Assembly: GCA_019828565.1 (NCBI GenBank)
Contig: JAHDYR010000033.1
Span: 62,001 to 126,000, forward strand
Direction: 5' to 3'
Source: Carpediemonas membranifera
Taxonomy: Eukaryota; Fornicata
Length of the DNA stretch: 64,000 bases
Of this stretch, positions 19,610-29,175 are shown in pieces. Made by a program: the position numbers and the translations under genes. The notes beneath the pieces were generated by a model, which worked only from the letters and a program-made list of their open reading frames with translations, was not told where the DNA came from and made no database searches. How positions within the stretch are numbered: position 1 is the stretch's first letter; each line of letters opens with the position of its first letter.

Positions 19610-20248
19610 TTGCGCGACAATGGCGGCTTAGAGGCGCGCACACAAGGGAATGCCAGGCGGGCACGATGTAAGCGCGCCTCGTCCATTCGGAGTCGCCAGC
19701 ACGACTACGCTGTCAACACGACCGATCCAGTAGTGCTACAGCAGTTCCGAGCATCGTCACGCCCATCGTTGGCCGAGTCCACCATCTCGGGCTACACCAA
19801 CGTGCTTGAGAGGCTCACGTCGAGTCAAGCCTTGGCCACCCTGGGCCGCAGGTCCCAGGCTCAAAGCCTCTTCTGCCTGGTCACCGGGGCCCGCCCGAAC
19901 GAGATGGCGTGGGCCGTGGGCGATGTCTAGCCGGTAGAGGAGCCCGCCGAGTTCACCGTCCAGATCCACCAGACGAAGACTCGAGCCGCAAGTGAGGACG
20001 ACGTCGACATGAGGGCAGCCTGGGTTCCCCTGCAGGCGTGGCCGTCCGAGGTCGGCGCTGCCCTTCAGCACTTCCTCTTCCTCCGTCGCGAGGCAGGCGG
20101 CACCCCGCTCCAGCTGGTGTTCCCTCGGATTGGGGACGAAGAGCCTGTCCAACGTGACCGTATTGCCGCCCACACGACGACACGTCTCGCCGCATGGCGC
20201 CACGAGGGCCTGACATCGTACTCGTGCCATCGGACCTTTGTCACCTAG
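19610..20248 (+). pseudogene. Tyrosine recombinase (integrase-like) relic
   Basis: The frame shows an N-terminal core-binding-like helix (RPSLAESTISGYTNVLERLT), then LFCLVTGARPNEMAWAVGDV (box I, arginine in TGARPNE). An in-frame TAG at 19928 follows, then VQIHQTKTRA (the K of the beta-hairpin), LQLVFPRIGDEE, and TTRLAAWRHEGLTSYSCHRT (box II-like, with H-R), ending at TAG before a catalytic tyrosine. The element order matches DIRS/Ngaro or Crypton recombinases. The internal stop and the missing Tyr segment make it inactive. Confidence 0.6.
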
Positions 20249-20573
20249 CTTGCGACCTGGGGAAATTCCTCCCGTGTCCTTTGCGATGTCTCACTGATAC
20301 CTCTGGGAATATGTTGGACCCCAGAGACTCTTTGTCTCCCTGTAACACGGGTGACGCTGACTTTACCCAGCACGCCCTCAATGTCGGTTTCGTGGTCGAC
20401 CATGGTCGTCGACCAGCTGATGCGGTTCTGCCTGTGGAGGCGGCGGATCGTCTTTATCATCACCGGGTTGGGGATGGTGGCAGGAAAGTCTGGGTCATTG
20501 AGGGTTCTGCACCCCGACGTGTCGAGCTGGTGTCCTTTCCTTTGAAGGTGCAGGTTAAGGAGGGAGAGCAGCG
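20249..20573. other. Intergenic upstream of TAF5
   Basis: No gene is recognised. It contains GTGCAGGTTA at 20549, 15 bp before the TAF5 ATG, a weak variant of the promoter motif. Confidence 0.4.
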
Positions 20574-22378
20574 ATGTCGTCAGTCATCGTTGGACAGTTC
20601 GTTCACTTCTCAGAGTGGGTGGATAACTCACTGGAATTCAACAAGATTGTTCGTTATAACTCTCTATTCTCATGCAGGAGCTGTCCGAGCTGCTTTTCCC
20701 ACTTTTCATCCGCACATATCTCCATCTCGTCTCAGATCGAAAGATTGATCAAGCCAAGCAGTTCTTCAATGATATAGGTACCCAGCACTCCTTCTTCACA
20801 CTTTCCGATGACGAAATTGCCCGCTTCCGCGCGTTGACCTACGAGCAGCTCTCCGCAGCGCCATACGATAAGCGCGACGACCTTATATACAAGTGGATCA
20901 AGTACAAGTATCGTGTTCGCATGGGCGCGCCCGTCCGGGAGCTCCTCGAACAGAAGCTGTCGGCGATGGAGCCAGCGTTCCGTGAGGTTGTGAACGAAAC
21001 AGTGAGCATCAAGATGATCAAGCAGACTACAACACAGCTAGGCCGCTCACAGCGGGGCTGGGGCCGTTTGAGCGTGGAGCTGCCCACGGTCGACGAGGAC
21101 TCGAGGGACACGGTGCACCCCACCCTGAAGGACGACCACCGCTGGGTCTCGAACCCAGAACACTTCGTAACATGCGCTGAAAAGATGGAGGAGGTGCTCA
21201 CAGAGGAGGCAGAGGAGGAGGAGGACGAGGAGGACGACACGAAGGCCCTCCAGCCCCCCAGACGGCGGCACGAGTTCCGTGCTCCCGACATGCCCAGGGT
21301 CAGAATGCCCATGGCGGTGCAGGAGAGGATTCTGGCGATGGTGAATCATGCAGACCATGTCAGCGCCAACAGCCTGCCCTCGATATGCCAGTTCACGGCC
21401 CTAAACGTCGGCCCGACCTCGTCGATGACGATCTCGAGGTTCGGCGACCTTGCTATGGTCGGGTCGAGGCGGGGAGTGATCTCCGTGTGGGATCTGAACC
21501 AACCGAGGGACGCCGCGCCCTCGGCCAACAGGTACACGCTCGTCGGGCACAGCAGCATGGTCACGAGCCTCTCCCTCAGTGCAGACAACGCCCTGCTGCT
21601 CTCCAGCGACGCCGAGGGGGCAGTCCGCATGTGGCTGGCGGGCTCTTCGGAGTCCCGGGGCCAGGTGGCGCGGCGGGAGGGGTGTAAGTGCCCCGTGTGG
21701 TCTGTCAGCTGGTCCCCGTACGGTCTCTACTACGTCACCGGCTCCCACAACGGCACCGCGACGCTCTGGAACTGCGAGCGCGCCGCCCCGTGCATGCATT
21801 TCACAGGGCATCTGTCCGACGTCAACGACGCCATCATCCACACCTCAGGCGACATCGTGGTCACCGCGGGGGCCGACGCCACGGCCCGCATGTTTGACAC
21901 GAGGGTCGGGTCCAACAGCTGCCACCTCTACACCCTCTCCCCGCACACAGAGGCCGCCGTGAAGGTCAGGGCAAGCCCAGACGGCCGTGTGCTGGCGACC
22001 GCTGACATGAACGGTCTTGTTATGATCTGGGACACACGGATGGGGCGTTTACTTGCCACACTCAACGGTCACACGGCAGCTGTGAAGGATCTCGACTTCT
22101 CCCGCTCCGGCACGCTGTTGTCAACCGTTGCGGTCGACGGGGTCCGCCTGTGGGATATGACCACACTCAGATCGCTCGCCAGGGTGCCCTGCACGGCCAG
22201 TTTCCCGCAGTATGAACCCGAGGACGAGGAGACGGCCCCAGCTCTGCCGTTCAGCACCAACAGCGTGCCTGAGCTGCATCTGAGCGTCTATCCTACCAAG
22301 CAGCCTCTACTGGCGACACGGTTCACGTACAGTGATGTGCTGATCGCCGGAGGGGTGTTCACTGGCCAGACCGAGTGA
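20574..22378 (+). CDS. TAF5: TFIID subunit TAF5 (NTD2 plus WD40), two exons
   Basis: Exon 1 (20574-20648) encodes VHFSEWVDNSLEFNKI. A 29-nt intron (20649-20677, GTTCGT...TCTCATGCAG) joins it to exon 2, ELSELLFPLFIRTYLHLVSD. Spliced, this matches the NTD2 signature F-x-x-W-V-x-x-S-L-x-x-Y/N-K-x-E-L-x-x-L-L-[YF]-P-[LV]-F of TAF5. Unspliced, the protein would start at ATG 20672 and lose that helix. The 591-aa product continues with an acidic linker (EEEEDEEDD, about residue 205) and a WD40 propeller (SVWDLNQ, VRMWLAGS, ATLWNCER, ARMFDTRV, VMIWDTRM, VRLWDMTT). TAF5 is a scaffold of TFIID (and of SAGA in some lineages), paired with TAF6/TAF9. It is shorter than animal TAF5 and lacks an obvious LisH N terminus, which could lie in an undetected exon. 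Confidence 0.88.
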
Positions 22379-22803
22379 GATGATCTTATCGATCGATGGC
22401 ATAGTAAATCCTGGCGACGTTCGGCCGAGCTCGCTCCCTCTGACAGACGAGACATGCGTCAAGAGCTGGAACTTGGTTGGCTGCAAACTTAGCGATGCGG
22501 CCCTCGCTCCTTGATCTCCTGTGGTCGAGAAAGAGGCCTGGCTGGCTTAGACCATCGCGTTCGCCCTCACCGAATTCTCAACGGTGTCGAGGTCGGGGGA
22601 TGTTAGATGCCTCAGGACCGCAGACGTCTCCACGCATGGGAGTGAGCTCAGTTGGTCGGTTCTATCACAGAGGTCATCTGGAGCTGCCAGTGGGCTCAGT
22701 CAATCAGATCCGCCCAGGAGACAATATTGCGTCCTGGGGCGGAAATAGTGGTCATTTTGGTGACTGTAGAAGCTTCTGTGATCACGAAAGAGCAGATCAT
22801 TCG
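22379..22803. other. Intergenic, nothing recognised
   Basis: About 425 bp between TAF5 and the coiled-coil gene. It holds no domain-bearing frame on either strand. Confidence 0.6.
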
Positions 22804-22813
22804 GTGCAGTTTA
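22804..22813 (+). promoter_or_regulatory. Candidate core promoter motif (GTGCAGTTTA)
   Basis: It lies 13 bp before the ATG of the coiled-coil gene, an exact match to the proposed consensus. Confidence 0.5.
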
Positions 22814-22826
22814 TCACAATTGACAA

Positions 22827-24473
22827 ATGGCGAGTGATGGAATCCTGCATTTTGCAGATCGTCTGAGGCAAGAATTGGACTCGCTGAAGCTCAAAATCAT
22901 AGAAAGGGAAACTGAGATCCAACGACTGAAGCAGGAGCTCCTGGACCGGAAGATCGCCGCGAATACAGACCGAAGGGTGCAGGAGGAGGAGCATGCACAG
23001 CTGATACACGAAAAAGACGAGGCACATGCCGCAGAATGTGCGCAATATGACGAGAAGATCGGCCGAATGAAGAGCACTCTTGAGCGCTGTCTCACTCAGC
23101 TCGAGAGCATCAAGGCCGAGAACTACGAGGCAACGTCCGCCTTCAATACGCTCAAAGCGAAGTACCAGGACATGCAGAAGCGGCAGGAGGAGGTTATTCT
23201 GAACTCCGTGAAGCAGCGGATCCAGGGAGAGCGGGCGAAGCTGCGGCTGGAGACCAAGGAGCTGCGGTTGAGGTACCAGGAGGATGCCACGAAGAAAATG
23301 CAGCCAGTCATGGCAGCTGCTATTGACGAGGAGAAGCAGAAGCACTGCAAGGCTGTTTCCGAGCTCGAGGCGAGACACCAGCAGGAGCTCGAGGAGCTGC
23401 GGGCGTCGATGGCTCAGCAGCAGAGCAGCATGCTCGTCAATGTCCACAGGGAGGGCGACATGGCCAGACAGAGGGCGGTCGAGGCAGAGTACCAGCGCAT
23501 GGCCGGGGAGCTGCAGGCTAAGGCCGCCCAGCACGACGAGTACGTCAAGAAGCTGAGGGCAAGACACGAGGCTGACCTGGAGAGCCTCAGGGAGTCCCAC
23601 AGGAGAGCCCTGGATGAGGCGAAAGAACGCTACGACACAATGGTCGAGGGCGAGAAGGCCGCACACGAGAGGACGCAGCGAGCGACACATGAGAGGTTCG
23701 TTGATGCTCTCGAGAAGGAGCGGTCGAATCTGAGATCTGCCTTGAATGATATCAGATCCGGATATGCCAAAGAATCTGCTGACTACCGGGCAGAGCTTGT
23801 CAAACAGCTCGAGGCCAAGGTCAGTGTCGTCGAGGAGGAGGCAATCGCCCAGATTGAGTCCCAGCGGGACACCTGGCTGGCGTCAGCAGTGCGTCCCCTG
23901 GTTGAGCGGTGGAAGGCCGAGGAAAAGCAGCTCCGGGATGACGCCGCGCTGGAGGCAAGGAGCGCCAGACAGGCTCTCAAGGCGGAGAAGGCGCGGTATA
24001 TCTCGGCCTTGGAGACGTTGGAAGCCGACCGGGAGGCCGAGCGTGAGGCCCTCCGCAAGGACCGACTGGGGCTAAAGATGAAGCAGCAGCAGGCGGAGGA
24101 GACCGAGCTCCAGTACGCGGCCCTGCAGACAGAGCTTGAGAGCCACAGACGGATGCTGAGGGACGCCAAGACCCAGCTCAACGACAGGGCCGAGGCAATG
24201 AATGATGCCGAGGCCGAGCACAAGGCCCGGCTGCAGGCGCTGCGGCGGGACTACGAGCGGGAGAACGCCGACCTACACGCCAGGGTCGGCGAGCTCGAGA
24301 CTGCGCTGACTCAAGCCAAGGCTGTCGCGGCAGAAGAGGCAGAGGTGGCTGCGGCTGCGTGGCAGAAGCGTGCAGAGGAGGCCGAGGAGGAGACCAGCCA
24401 GTATAAGGCCCAGCTAGAGGGCCTCCAGGAGCAGGTCCGGGGCATCGAGGCCGCCATGGGGTCCCTCATATGA
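22827..24473 (+). CDS. Long coiled-coil protein of unknown family
   Basis: The 548-aa protein is almost wholly alpha-helical, rich in E, K, R, Q and A, with heptad spacing from about residue 8 (LRQELDSLKLKIIERETEIQ) to the end (LEGLQEQVRGIEAAMGSLI). There is no signal peptide, membrane segment or zinc finger. The centre contains conserved-looking, less repetitive text (DTWLASAVRPLVERWKAEEK, about 350-370). Proteins of this kind are common in basal bodies, centrosomes (for example CEP131-type) and flagellar rootlets, which would suit a flagellate with meckelin and CatSper2 nearby, but I see no diagnostic motif. ATG 22827 follows the promoter motif closely, implying a very short 5' UTR. Confidence 0.7.
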   Translation: MASDGILHFADRLRQELDSLKLKIIERETEIQRLKQELLDRKIAANTDRRVQEEEHAQLIHEKDEAHAAECAQYDEKIGRMKSTLERCLTQLESIKAENYEATSAFNTLKAKYQDMQKRQEEVILNSVKQRIQGERAKLRLETKELRLRYQEDATKKMQPVMAAAIDEEKQKHCKAVSELEARHQQELEELRASMAQQQSSMLVNVHREGDMARQRAVEAEYQRMAGELQAKAAQHDEYVKKLRARHEADLESLRESHRRALDEAKERYDTMVEGEKAAHERTQRATHERFVDALEKERSNLRSALNDIRSGYAKESADYRAELVKQLEAKVSVVEEEAIAQIESQRDTWLASAVRPLVERWKAEEKQLRDDAALEARSARQALKAEKARYISALETLEADREAEREALRKDRLGLKMKQQQAEETELQYAALQTELESHRRMLRDAKTQLNDRAEAMNDAEAEHKARLQALRRDYERENADLHARVGELETALTQAKAVAAEEAEVAAAAWQKRAEEAEEETSQYKAQLEGLQEQVRGIEAAMGSLI

Positions 24474-24845
24474 TGTGCAGTTTAATGCTGGTGTTATAGT
24501 CCCGTCTTCAAAGTATGTGATTGGACTGTCAGAGCATTGATGTTGACCTCCGCTTGGGCCATGGTGTTGCGCTACTGATGCCGCGGACAATCGCCCAGAG
24601 TGCCAAGCGACCCTGAGCTGCTTGTCAGCATCCCTATTGAACCTCCACAAGACCGTTCGCTCCATGCCTCTCTGGCGCAGTGATGCAATGATTTATACCA
24701 AAGGAAGCGCAGAAAGTGCTGAACTCGTGGTCGAAAAAATACTGACTCCTGCCTCAGTCACAATTCGATCCGGGCACGCCCAACGCGCGGTGAAAGTTCG
24801 GATTGCCAGAATAGTCTCCAGGGTCTCCGGGGTCTTCAAGGCAAA
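24474..24845. other. Intergenic, no gene recognised
   Basis: GTGCAGTTTAATG occurs at 24477, immediately after the preceding stop codon, but no convincing coding frame follows it within this interval. Confidence 0.45.
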
Positions 24846-25230
24846 TCAAATGAGCGAGGGGTGAGCCTCTAGAGCCTTGAGTGGAGTGAGGTGGAGCCCC
24901 CATCCGCACACGTCATGATGTAACGATAGCCATTGTCCTCCTGAGATGGGGCCAATAGTATCATTGTGAAGGGTAGCAAGGGGTTTGTCAGCCGGGAGCT
25001 GTCGCTCGACGTAGAGGACATTGGTCGACCGCTGGCACGTGACAATCTTCTCAACAGAGGACTCGATGCCCTTCCGGGCCCCGGCCCAATAGAGTCTGGC
25101 GACCTCCAGAAGGTGTAGAGTTGTATCTACTCCAGCGTGATGACGGCCACACATGTCAGGATATAACCCGTCGAAAAGATGTTGATCATAAAACTCGCGG
25201 GACGGGTCGGTAATGCGGACGGCTGAGGAT
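24846..25230 (-). pseudogene. Ty3/Gypsy integrase fragment
   Basis: The minus-strand frame reads VRITDPSREFYDQHLF, then CGRHHAGVDTTLHLLEVARL, YWAGARKGIESSVEKIVTCQ, and LHNDTIGPISG. This is the H-x-G-x-x-x-T...Y-W-x-G-M...C-x-x-C-Q zinc-binding domain followed by the D-x-x-G-P start of the integrase core. Only about 125 codons remain, with no LTRs nearby. It is unrelated in sequence to the four larger Gypsy elements of the window. Confidence 0.6.
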
Positions 25231-25655
25231 TTTGGTCACAATCTCCTGGACCGAGGGCAGGATGGCGCGGCCTGCCGCTGTCTTCAGGTCGTCGAAGTCC
25301 CACGGCACCTGTCTTTGTCTGAGGGCAATACCAAGCCCGAGGATTGGACTCAAGAGGTGAGTGAGGCGCAGAGGGTTACCCTCTTACCACTATTACGACT
25401 ATGCGATATAATAAGCGATGCCAACATATTATTTACGATCAATTTAATCTCTGCAGGGTTCCGCGTCTGACACGCTTGCCACGGCCACGATTTGGATACA
25501 GCGCGGGATAATATTATCGGTGTGGGAGAGGCGCTTGTAGTGTCGTCAGACGGGCCGGCAGCTGCCTAAAAGTCCATATATCTCCGCTCACAAACGGCAC
25601 ACCTTAAACTGCGGCCGACTCGGTTTTCGAGTACAGCGCTTCAGCGATAACCACG
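25231..25655. other. Intergenic, no gene recognised
   Basis: A decayed interval. TTAAACTGCGGCC at 25609 weakly resembles an inverted promoter motif. Confidence 0.4.
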
Positions 25656-26183
25656 AGATGCTGAACAACCGCGGGCTTCCGTCGATCCCTTCGATTCCTA
25701 GTATGGCCAATCTGCGCGAAAGCGTGCAGACTACGACCAATGATAACAAGCACGCCACACCACAGCACAGATCGTCGCTTGCGCACCCACCGAGTTGCAT
25801 CGGCTTTTATACGGGCACTAAGGACACTGTATCTACCTGTTTGTGCATATAACACCCCGTTTACACAGCATACGTCGGCCCACTGCCCGGAACAAAGCCT
25901 TCGGATCTGCCGATCGCCAGATCAACCGACCTTTCGATGTGAACGTGCCACCCACGCTGAATATTATGCCATACGTGGCACCCTATCGTGTTTATAAACT
26001 CTATCTAGGTTGATTCGGACCCAATCAAGAAAGGGATGCGTCTTGGACTGATATCTGATTTGCTGGCCGCCGCCTATCGTGAGATCGAAATAGCCAGGCT
26101 CACAGCGGCAATATACACAGGAGAATGCATGGTCAGAAGGTCCTTCCTAGTCCCGCAGGCCCCGTGTAATGGTCTGCGGTGAG
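25656..26183 (+). other. Unresolved candidate multi-exon gene
   Basis: Coding-like pieces occur in successive frames: MLNNRGLPSIPSIPSMANLR (from 25658), RPTARNKAFGSADRQINRPF then DVNVPPTLNIMPY (25880-25975), and DSDPIKKGMRLGLISDLLAA then AYREIEIARLTAAIYTG (26013-26180, ending at TGA). A consensus-like 30-nt intron (25839-25868, GTTTGT...TTTACACAG) and a weaker 34-nt one (about 25976-26009) could join some of them, but no single splice model keeps all pieces in frame. I do not recognise the product. It could also be a decayed gene. Confidence 0.3.
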
Positions 26184-26601
26184 GTTTGAGGACGCTGCGA
26201 GAGAAGGAGCGAGTTTCTCATCATCCCATCGACATCAAAATCCTTGTTGAGGCCATCAAAGGGCAACGGCAGGCCGGGCGTCCTGGCTCAGGGACAAGGC
26301 CTCGGGCGACCCAAGCCACGAGGGCCTGGCACACGGAGTGGGCGTGGTACTGTGAAGTTAATTACCTGGTGTGAGAGATTTAAGTTTTTCAGTTTAAACA
26401 ACCAGGCAACTTGTGACACGGGGCAATTATGGTCGGCTCCGTTGGACAATTTTGCTGATCTATCAGGTGCGTAATAATCGGTCTTCAATGCTGCTGGGCA
26501 TTCTAGTCCTTCTAATGCGGTGCACCATAGTTTCTTCCTCGCCTGAAATTTGATGAGGATCGTCATCACTTTTTTTCTTGCTGAGCAGTAGCTGCTTTGG
26601 G
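26184..26601. other. Intergenic upstream of TCTP
   Basis: No supported gene. Short frames on both strands lack motif or codon bias. It is pyrimidine-rich just before the TCTP start. Confidence 0.5.
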
Positions 26602-27124
26602 ATGGTTTTGCTGTACAAGGACGCCTTCACTGGTGACGAGCTTTGCACTGATGTGTACCCCTGCAAGGAGATCGAGAACGGGTTCGTTTTATTCGGATTT
26701 CTCACACAGCATGGGCCTCGTCTTCACTGGCGCCATGGTTCAGGTGAAGGACGGTGTTGAGGGCTTCGAGAACAACGACGAGGAGGGCGGTGCCCTCGAG
26801 GACGGTGTCCGTACCGTCGTCAACATCGTTGAGTACAACTCCCTTGAGCAGACTGCCTTCGACAAGAAGTCCTTCCAGGTCTTCCTCAAGTCTTACGTCA
26901 AGAAGATCCTCAAGCACCTCGAGGAGAAGCACCCCGATCAGGTCGCTGATTTCAAGGCCAACGCCACCGGCTTCGTCAAGTACCTCATCTCCAACTTCAA
27001 GGAGTTCGACTTCTACCAGGGTGCGTCCATGGACCCAGAGGGCGGTGTTGTCATGAACATGTGGGAGGGCGAGACCCCTCTCTTCATTTTCTTCAAGCAC
27101 GGCCTCGAGGAGGAGAAGCTCTAA
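26602..27124 (+). CDS. TPT1: Translationally controlled tumour protein (TCTP), two exons
   Basis: Exon 1 (26602-26681) encodes MVLLYKDAFTGDELCTDVYP then CKEIENG, the hallmark TCTP start (MxIYkDxxTGDEl.sD.yp). A 28-nt intron (26682-26709, GTTCGT...TCTCACACAG) follows. Exon 2 (26710-27124) encodes GLVFTGAMVQVKDG, a loop, VVNIVEYNSLEQTAF, the helical hairpin with KKILKHLEEKHPDQVADFKA, then FDFYQGASMDPEGGVVMNMW and the C-terminal TPLFIFFKHGLEEEKL. The product is 164 aa, the normal length. TCTP is an abundant cytosolic calcium-binding, growth-related protein. Splicing is required, since the exon 1 frame runs out shortly after the donor. Confidence 0.95.
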
Positions 27125-27253
27125 GCGTAAATGAGTTCGTCGATTGGGTCGGGTGAGTTGGGCAGCACGGCAGCAAGCGCTTGGAGATCTCCTCGCGAGG
27201 CCGCTTTCGATTAGAGTCGCGTGATCTGAGGGGACTCGTGTGAGTGTCGTAGT

Positions 27254-27263
27254 GTGCACTTTA
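27254..27263 (+). promoter_or_regulatory. Candidate core promoter motif of PCYT2 (GTGCACTTTA)
   Basis: It lies 25 bp before ATG 27289. Confidence 0.5.
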
Positions 27264-27288
27264 TCGACAGCTCAAGCCAACAAGTCCA

Positions 27289-28287
27289 ATGAGCGAAAAG
27301 AAGGAGGTGCGTGTCTTTATTGACGGCTGTTTCGATCTTGTGCACTTTGGCCATGCCAATGCCATGCGCCAGGCGAAGGGAAAGGGTTCATGGCTCTGTG
27401 TCGGCGTCCACACTGATGCAGACATCATTGCGAACAAAGGACCGCCTATCATGACAGAAGAGGAGCGGTACGAAGCTGTCCGTGCGGTGAAATGGGTAGA
27501 TCAGGTCCATGAGGCCAGTCCTTATGTCACATACATCGAGACGCTCGACAAGCTCAACTGCGACTTCGTATGCCACGGTGAGGACATCACCCTGTCTGCG
27601 GACGGAAACGACTGCTACTCCATTGCCCAGCGGGAGGGCCGGTTCCAGTTCATCCACCGTACCGAGGGCGTATCGACCTCTGACATTGCCAACAGGATCA
27701 TGGCCCGCCTCGGCCTTGACATCGGCGACGCAGTAAGTGCTTCTACCGGTTCCGACCGTTTCCTCCCCTCTGCTCGCAAGATCGCGCTCTTCAGCGACAT
27801 GACGGAACCCACCGACGAGACTATAGTGGTCTGGGTGGACGGCTCCTTCGACCTGCTCCATCCCGGCCACCTTGCATGGCTCAAGACCATCAAGGAGACC
27901 ATCCCCGGTGCATACATCATCGCGGGTGTCCACTCTGACGCCGTGGTCGAGCAGTACACGGGTGAGGCGCCCTACATGACCATGCACGAGCGCGGCCTCG
28001 GTCTGCTCGCCTGCAGATACGTGGACGACGTCGTCTTTGACTCCCCCCTCGAGCTTAGCCCCGCCCTGCTCGACGAGTACAAGGTCAAGACAGTGGCCAT
28101 CGGCCCGAGCGGCGATAAGTACAAGATCGACGGGTATTCCGAGGCTAGGCAGCGTGGGATCATGCGCACCATCGCTGGACCCCGGGATATGGACATGTAC
28201 ACCGTGATTAACAGGATCCGGCAGAACCAGGAGGTCTACATCGCCAAGAACAGGGCAAAGGCCGCTAAGGAGGCTGGTAAGGCTTAA
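27289..28287 (+). CDS. PCYT2: Ethanolamine-phosphate cytidylyltransferase
   Basis: The 332-aa protein has two nucleotidyltransferase domains, the hallmark of ECT/PCYT2: FIDGCFDLVHFGHANAMRQA (HxGH at about 18-21) and VWVDGSFDLLHPGHLAWLKT (HxGH at about 190-193). The first domain also carries the RTEGVSTSD signature (about 124-132) that closes on the CTP phosphates; the second ends in a degenerate equivalent. The enzyme makes CDP-ethanolamine from CTP and phosphoethanolamine, the rate-limiting step of the Kennedy route to phosphatidylethanolamine (EC 2.7.7.14). It is cytosolic or ER-associated. The usual length is about 370-390 aa; this copy is compact. No intron is needed. Confidence 0.95.
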   Translation: MSEKKEVRVFIDGCFDLVHFGHANAMRQAKGKGSWLCVGVHTDADIIANKGPPIMTEEERYEAVRAVKWVDQVHEASPYVTYIETLDKLNCDFVCHGEDITLSADGNDCYSIAQREGRFQFIHRTEGVSTSDIANRIMARLGLDIGDAVSASTGSDRFLPSARKIALFSDMTEPTDETIVVWVDGSFDLLHPGHLAWLKTIKETIPGAYIIAGVHSDAVVEQYTGEAPYMTMHERGLGLLACRYVDDVVFDSPLELSPALLDEYKVKTVAIGPSGDKYKIDGYSEARQRGIMRTIAGPRDMDMYTVINRIRQNQEVYIAKNRAKAAKEAGKA

Positions 28288-28465
28288 GGGCGGCTCGGAA
28301 AGGGTAAATTTCGTTTAGTGGTGATGGTCTGGTCAGGGCCTGCGAGCACCCGCAGAGAACAATGGTAAGCGTAAAATGTTGAAGATCAGCTCAATACAGG
28401 CGGTTAAGCTCTGGGATATGGCCACGCTGCCCTTGGTCATGCCCGAGAAGCTCGTACAATGTCTG

Positions 28466-28475
28466 GTGCAGATTA
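28466..28475 (+). promoter_or_regulatory. Candidate core promoter motif of HSBP1 (GTGCAGATTA)
   Basis: It lies 37 bp before the preferred ATG 28513. If it is a real promoter element, the upstream in-frame ATG at 28459 would not be the start. Confidence 0.35.
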
Positions 28476-28512
28476 TGCTTCAAAACGTTCTTTTCTGCCA
28501 TTCTCTCCCAAA

Positions 28513-28704
28513 ATGGACCAAACTCCGCAAGATCTCTCGAATTTTGTAGCTAACGTGCTTAATCAGATGCAGGAGCAATTCCAGAACACGTCTCAATCCA
28601 TTCTGCAGAAGATAGACAGCATGGGGGCCCGAATCCAGGACCTCGAGGGCGCTGTGGCGGAGCTTGTTGACCAGGCGAATGTCAACCCCGAGGAGGACAA
28701 GTGA
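28513..28704 (+). CDS. HSBP1: Heat-shock-factor-binding protein 1 (HSBP1)
   Basis: The 63-aa protein matches HSBP1 along its whole length: PQDLSNFVANVLNQMQEQFQ, then ILQKIDSMGARIQDLEGAVA, ELVDQA. It has the trimeric coiled-coil heptads and the conserved QDL and (R)IDDLE-type positions. Human HSBP1 has 76 aa. It forms hexameric coiled coils; it was described as a negative regulator of HSF1 and is also linked to the WASH complex and centriolar satellites. The frame extends upstream to ATG 28459 (MSGADYASKRSFLPFSPK), which is not family-like, so 28513 is preferred. Confidence 0.88.
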   Translation: MDQTPQDLSNFVANVLNQMQEQFQNTSQSILQKIDSMGARIQDLEGAVAELVDQANVNPEEDK

Positions 28705-29126
28705 AGCTGCTGAATCGCTCTCCACTTTCATTAAACGCGCATGTGATAGATGGGCTCTGAGGCCCGAGGACTACATCAGCCGCTGCCTAAGGCAAGTATC
28801 GGGCCGTGTACAACAGTACTGGCAGCCTTGCTATCCTTCTCCAGCTTTAGCGACAGCTCTGCCGTCGATTCCCAGTCAGTACGGTTGGGCAAGTTGGGTA
28901 ACTCAAGAAGATGAGAATGGCGGATAGGTCATAGTTCGGAATCTGACCCAGTCGGCTGCATTGTGGTGGGAGTTCTTCGGCTAACCCTCGTCATCGTGGC
29001 CTCTTCTTCATTGATGTGCAGTATTTCTGTGCTGCAGGGATATTATTCGAGTGAGCTAGCAAGGGAGGTCGACACCACTGGCGGCAAATACCCTTACTCA
29101 CGCAAGTCGCAAGGAAGTTTGTCTTG
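28705..29126. other. Intergenic between HSBP1 and CatSper2
   Basis: No gene is recognised. The CatSper2 frame is open upstream to 28963 but lacks family features there. Confidence 0.5.
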
Positions 29127-29136
29127 GTGCATTTTA
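29127..29136 (+). promoter_or_regulatory. Candidate core promoter motif of CatSper2 (GTGCATTTTA)
   Basis: It lies 39 bp before the preferred ATG 29176. Confidence 0.4.
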
Positions 29137-29175
29137 TGGTCAAAACAGGGCGAACGCGACGAAAAACAGCCCCGA

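Noticed and set aside
22797-23690. 297-aa Leu-rich minus-strand ORF opposite the coiled-coil gene
   Set aside because: The Leu/His-rich text is the complement of Glu/Gln/Lys codons; the plus-strand coiled coil and its promoter motif explain the region.
24477-24489. GTGCAGTTTAATG as promoter of a gene at 24.5-24.9 kb
   Set aside because: No coding frame with motif or bias follows; kept only as a motif occurrence.
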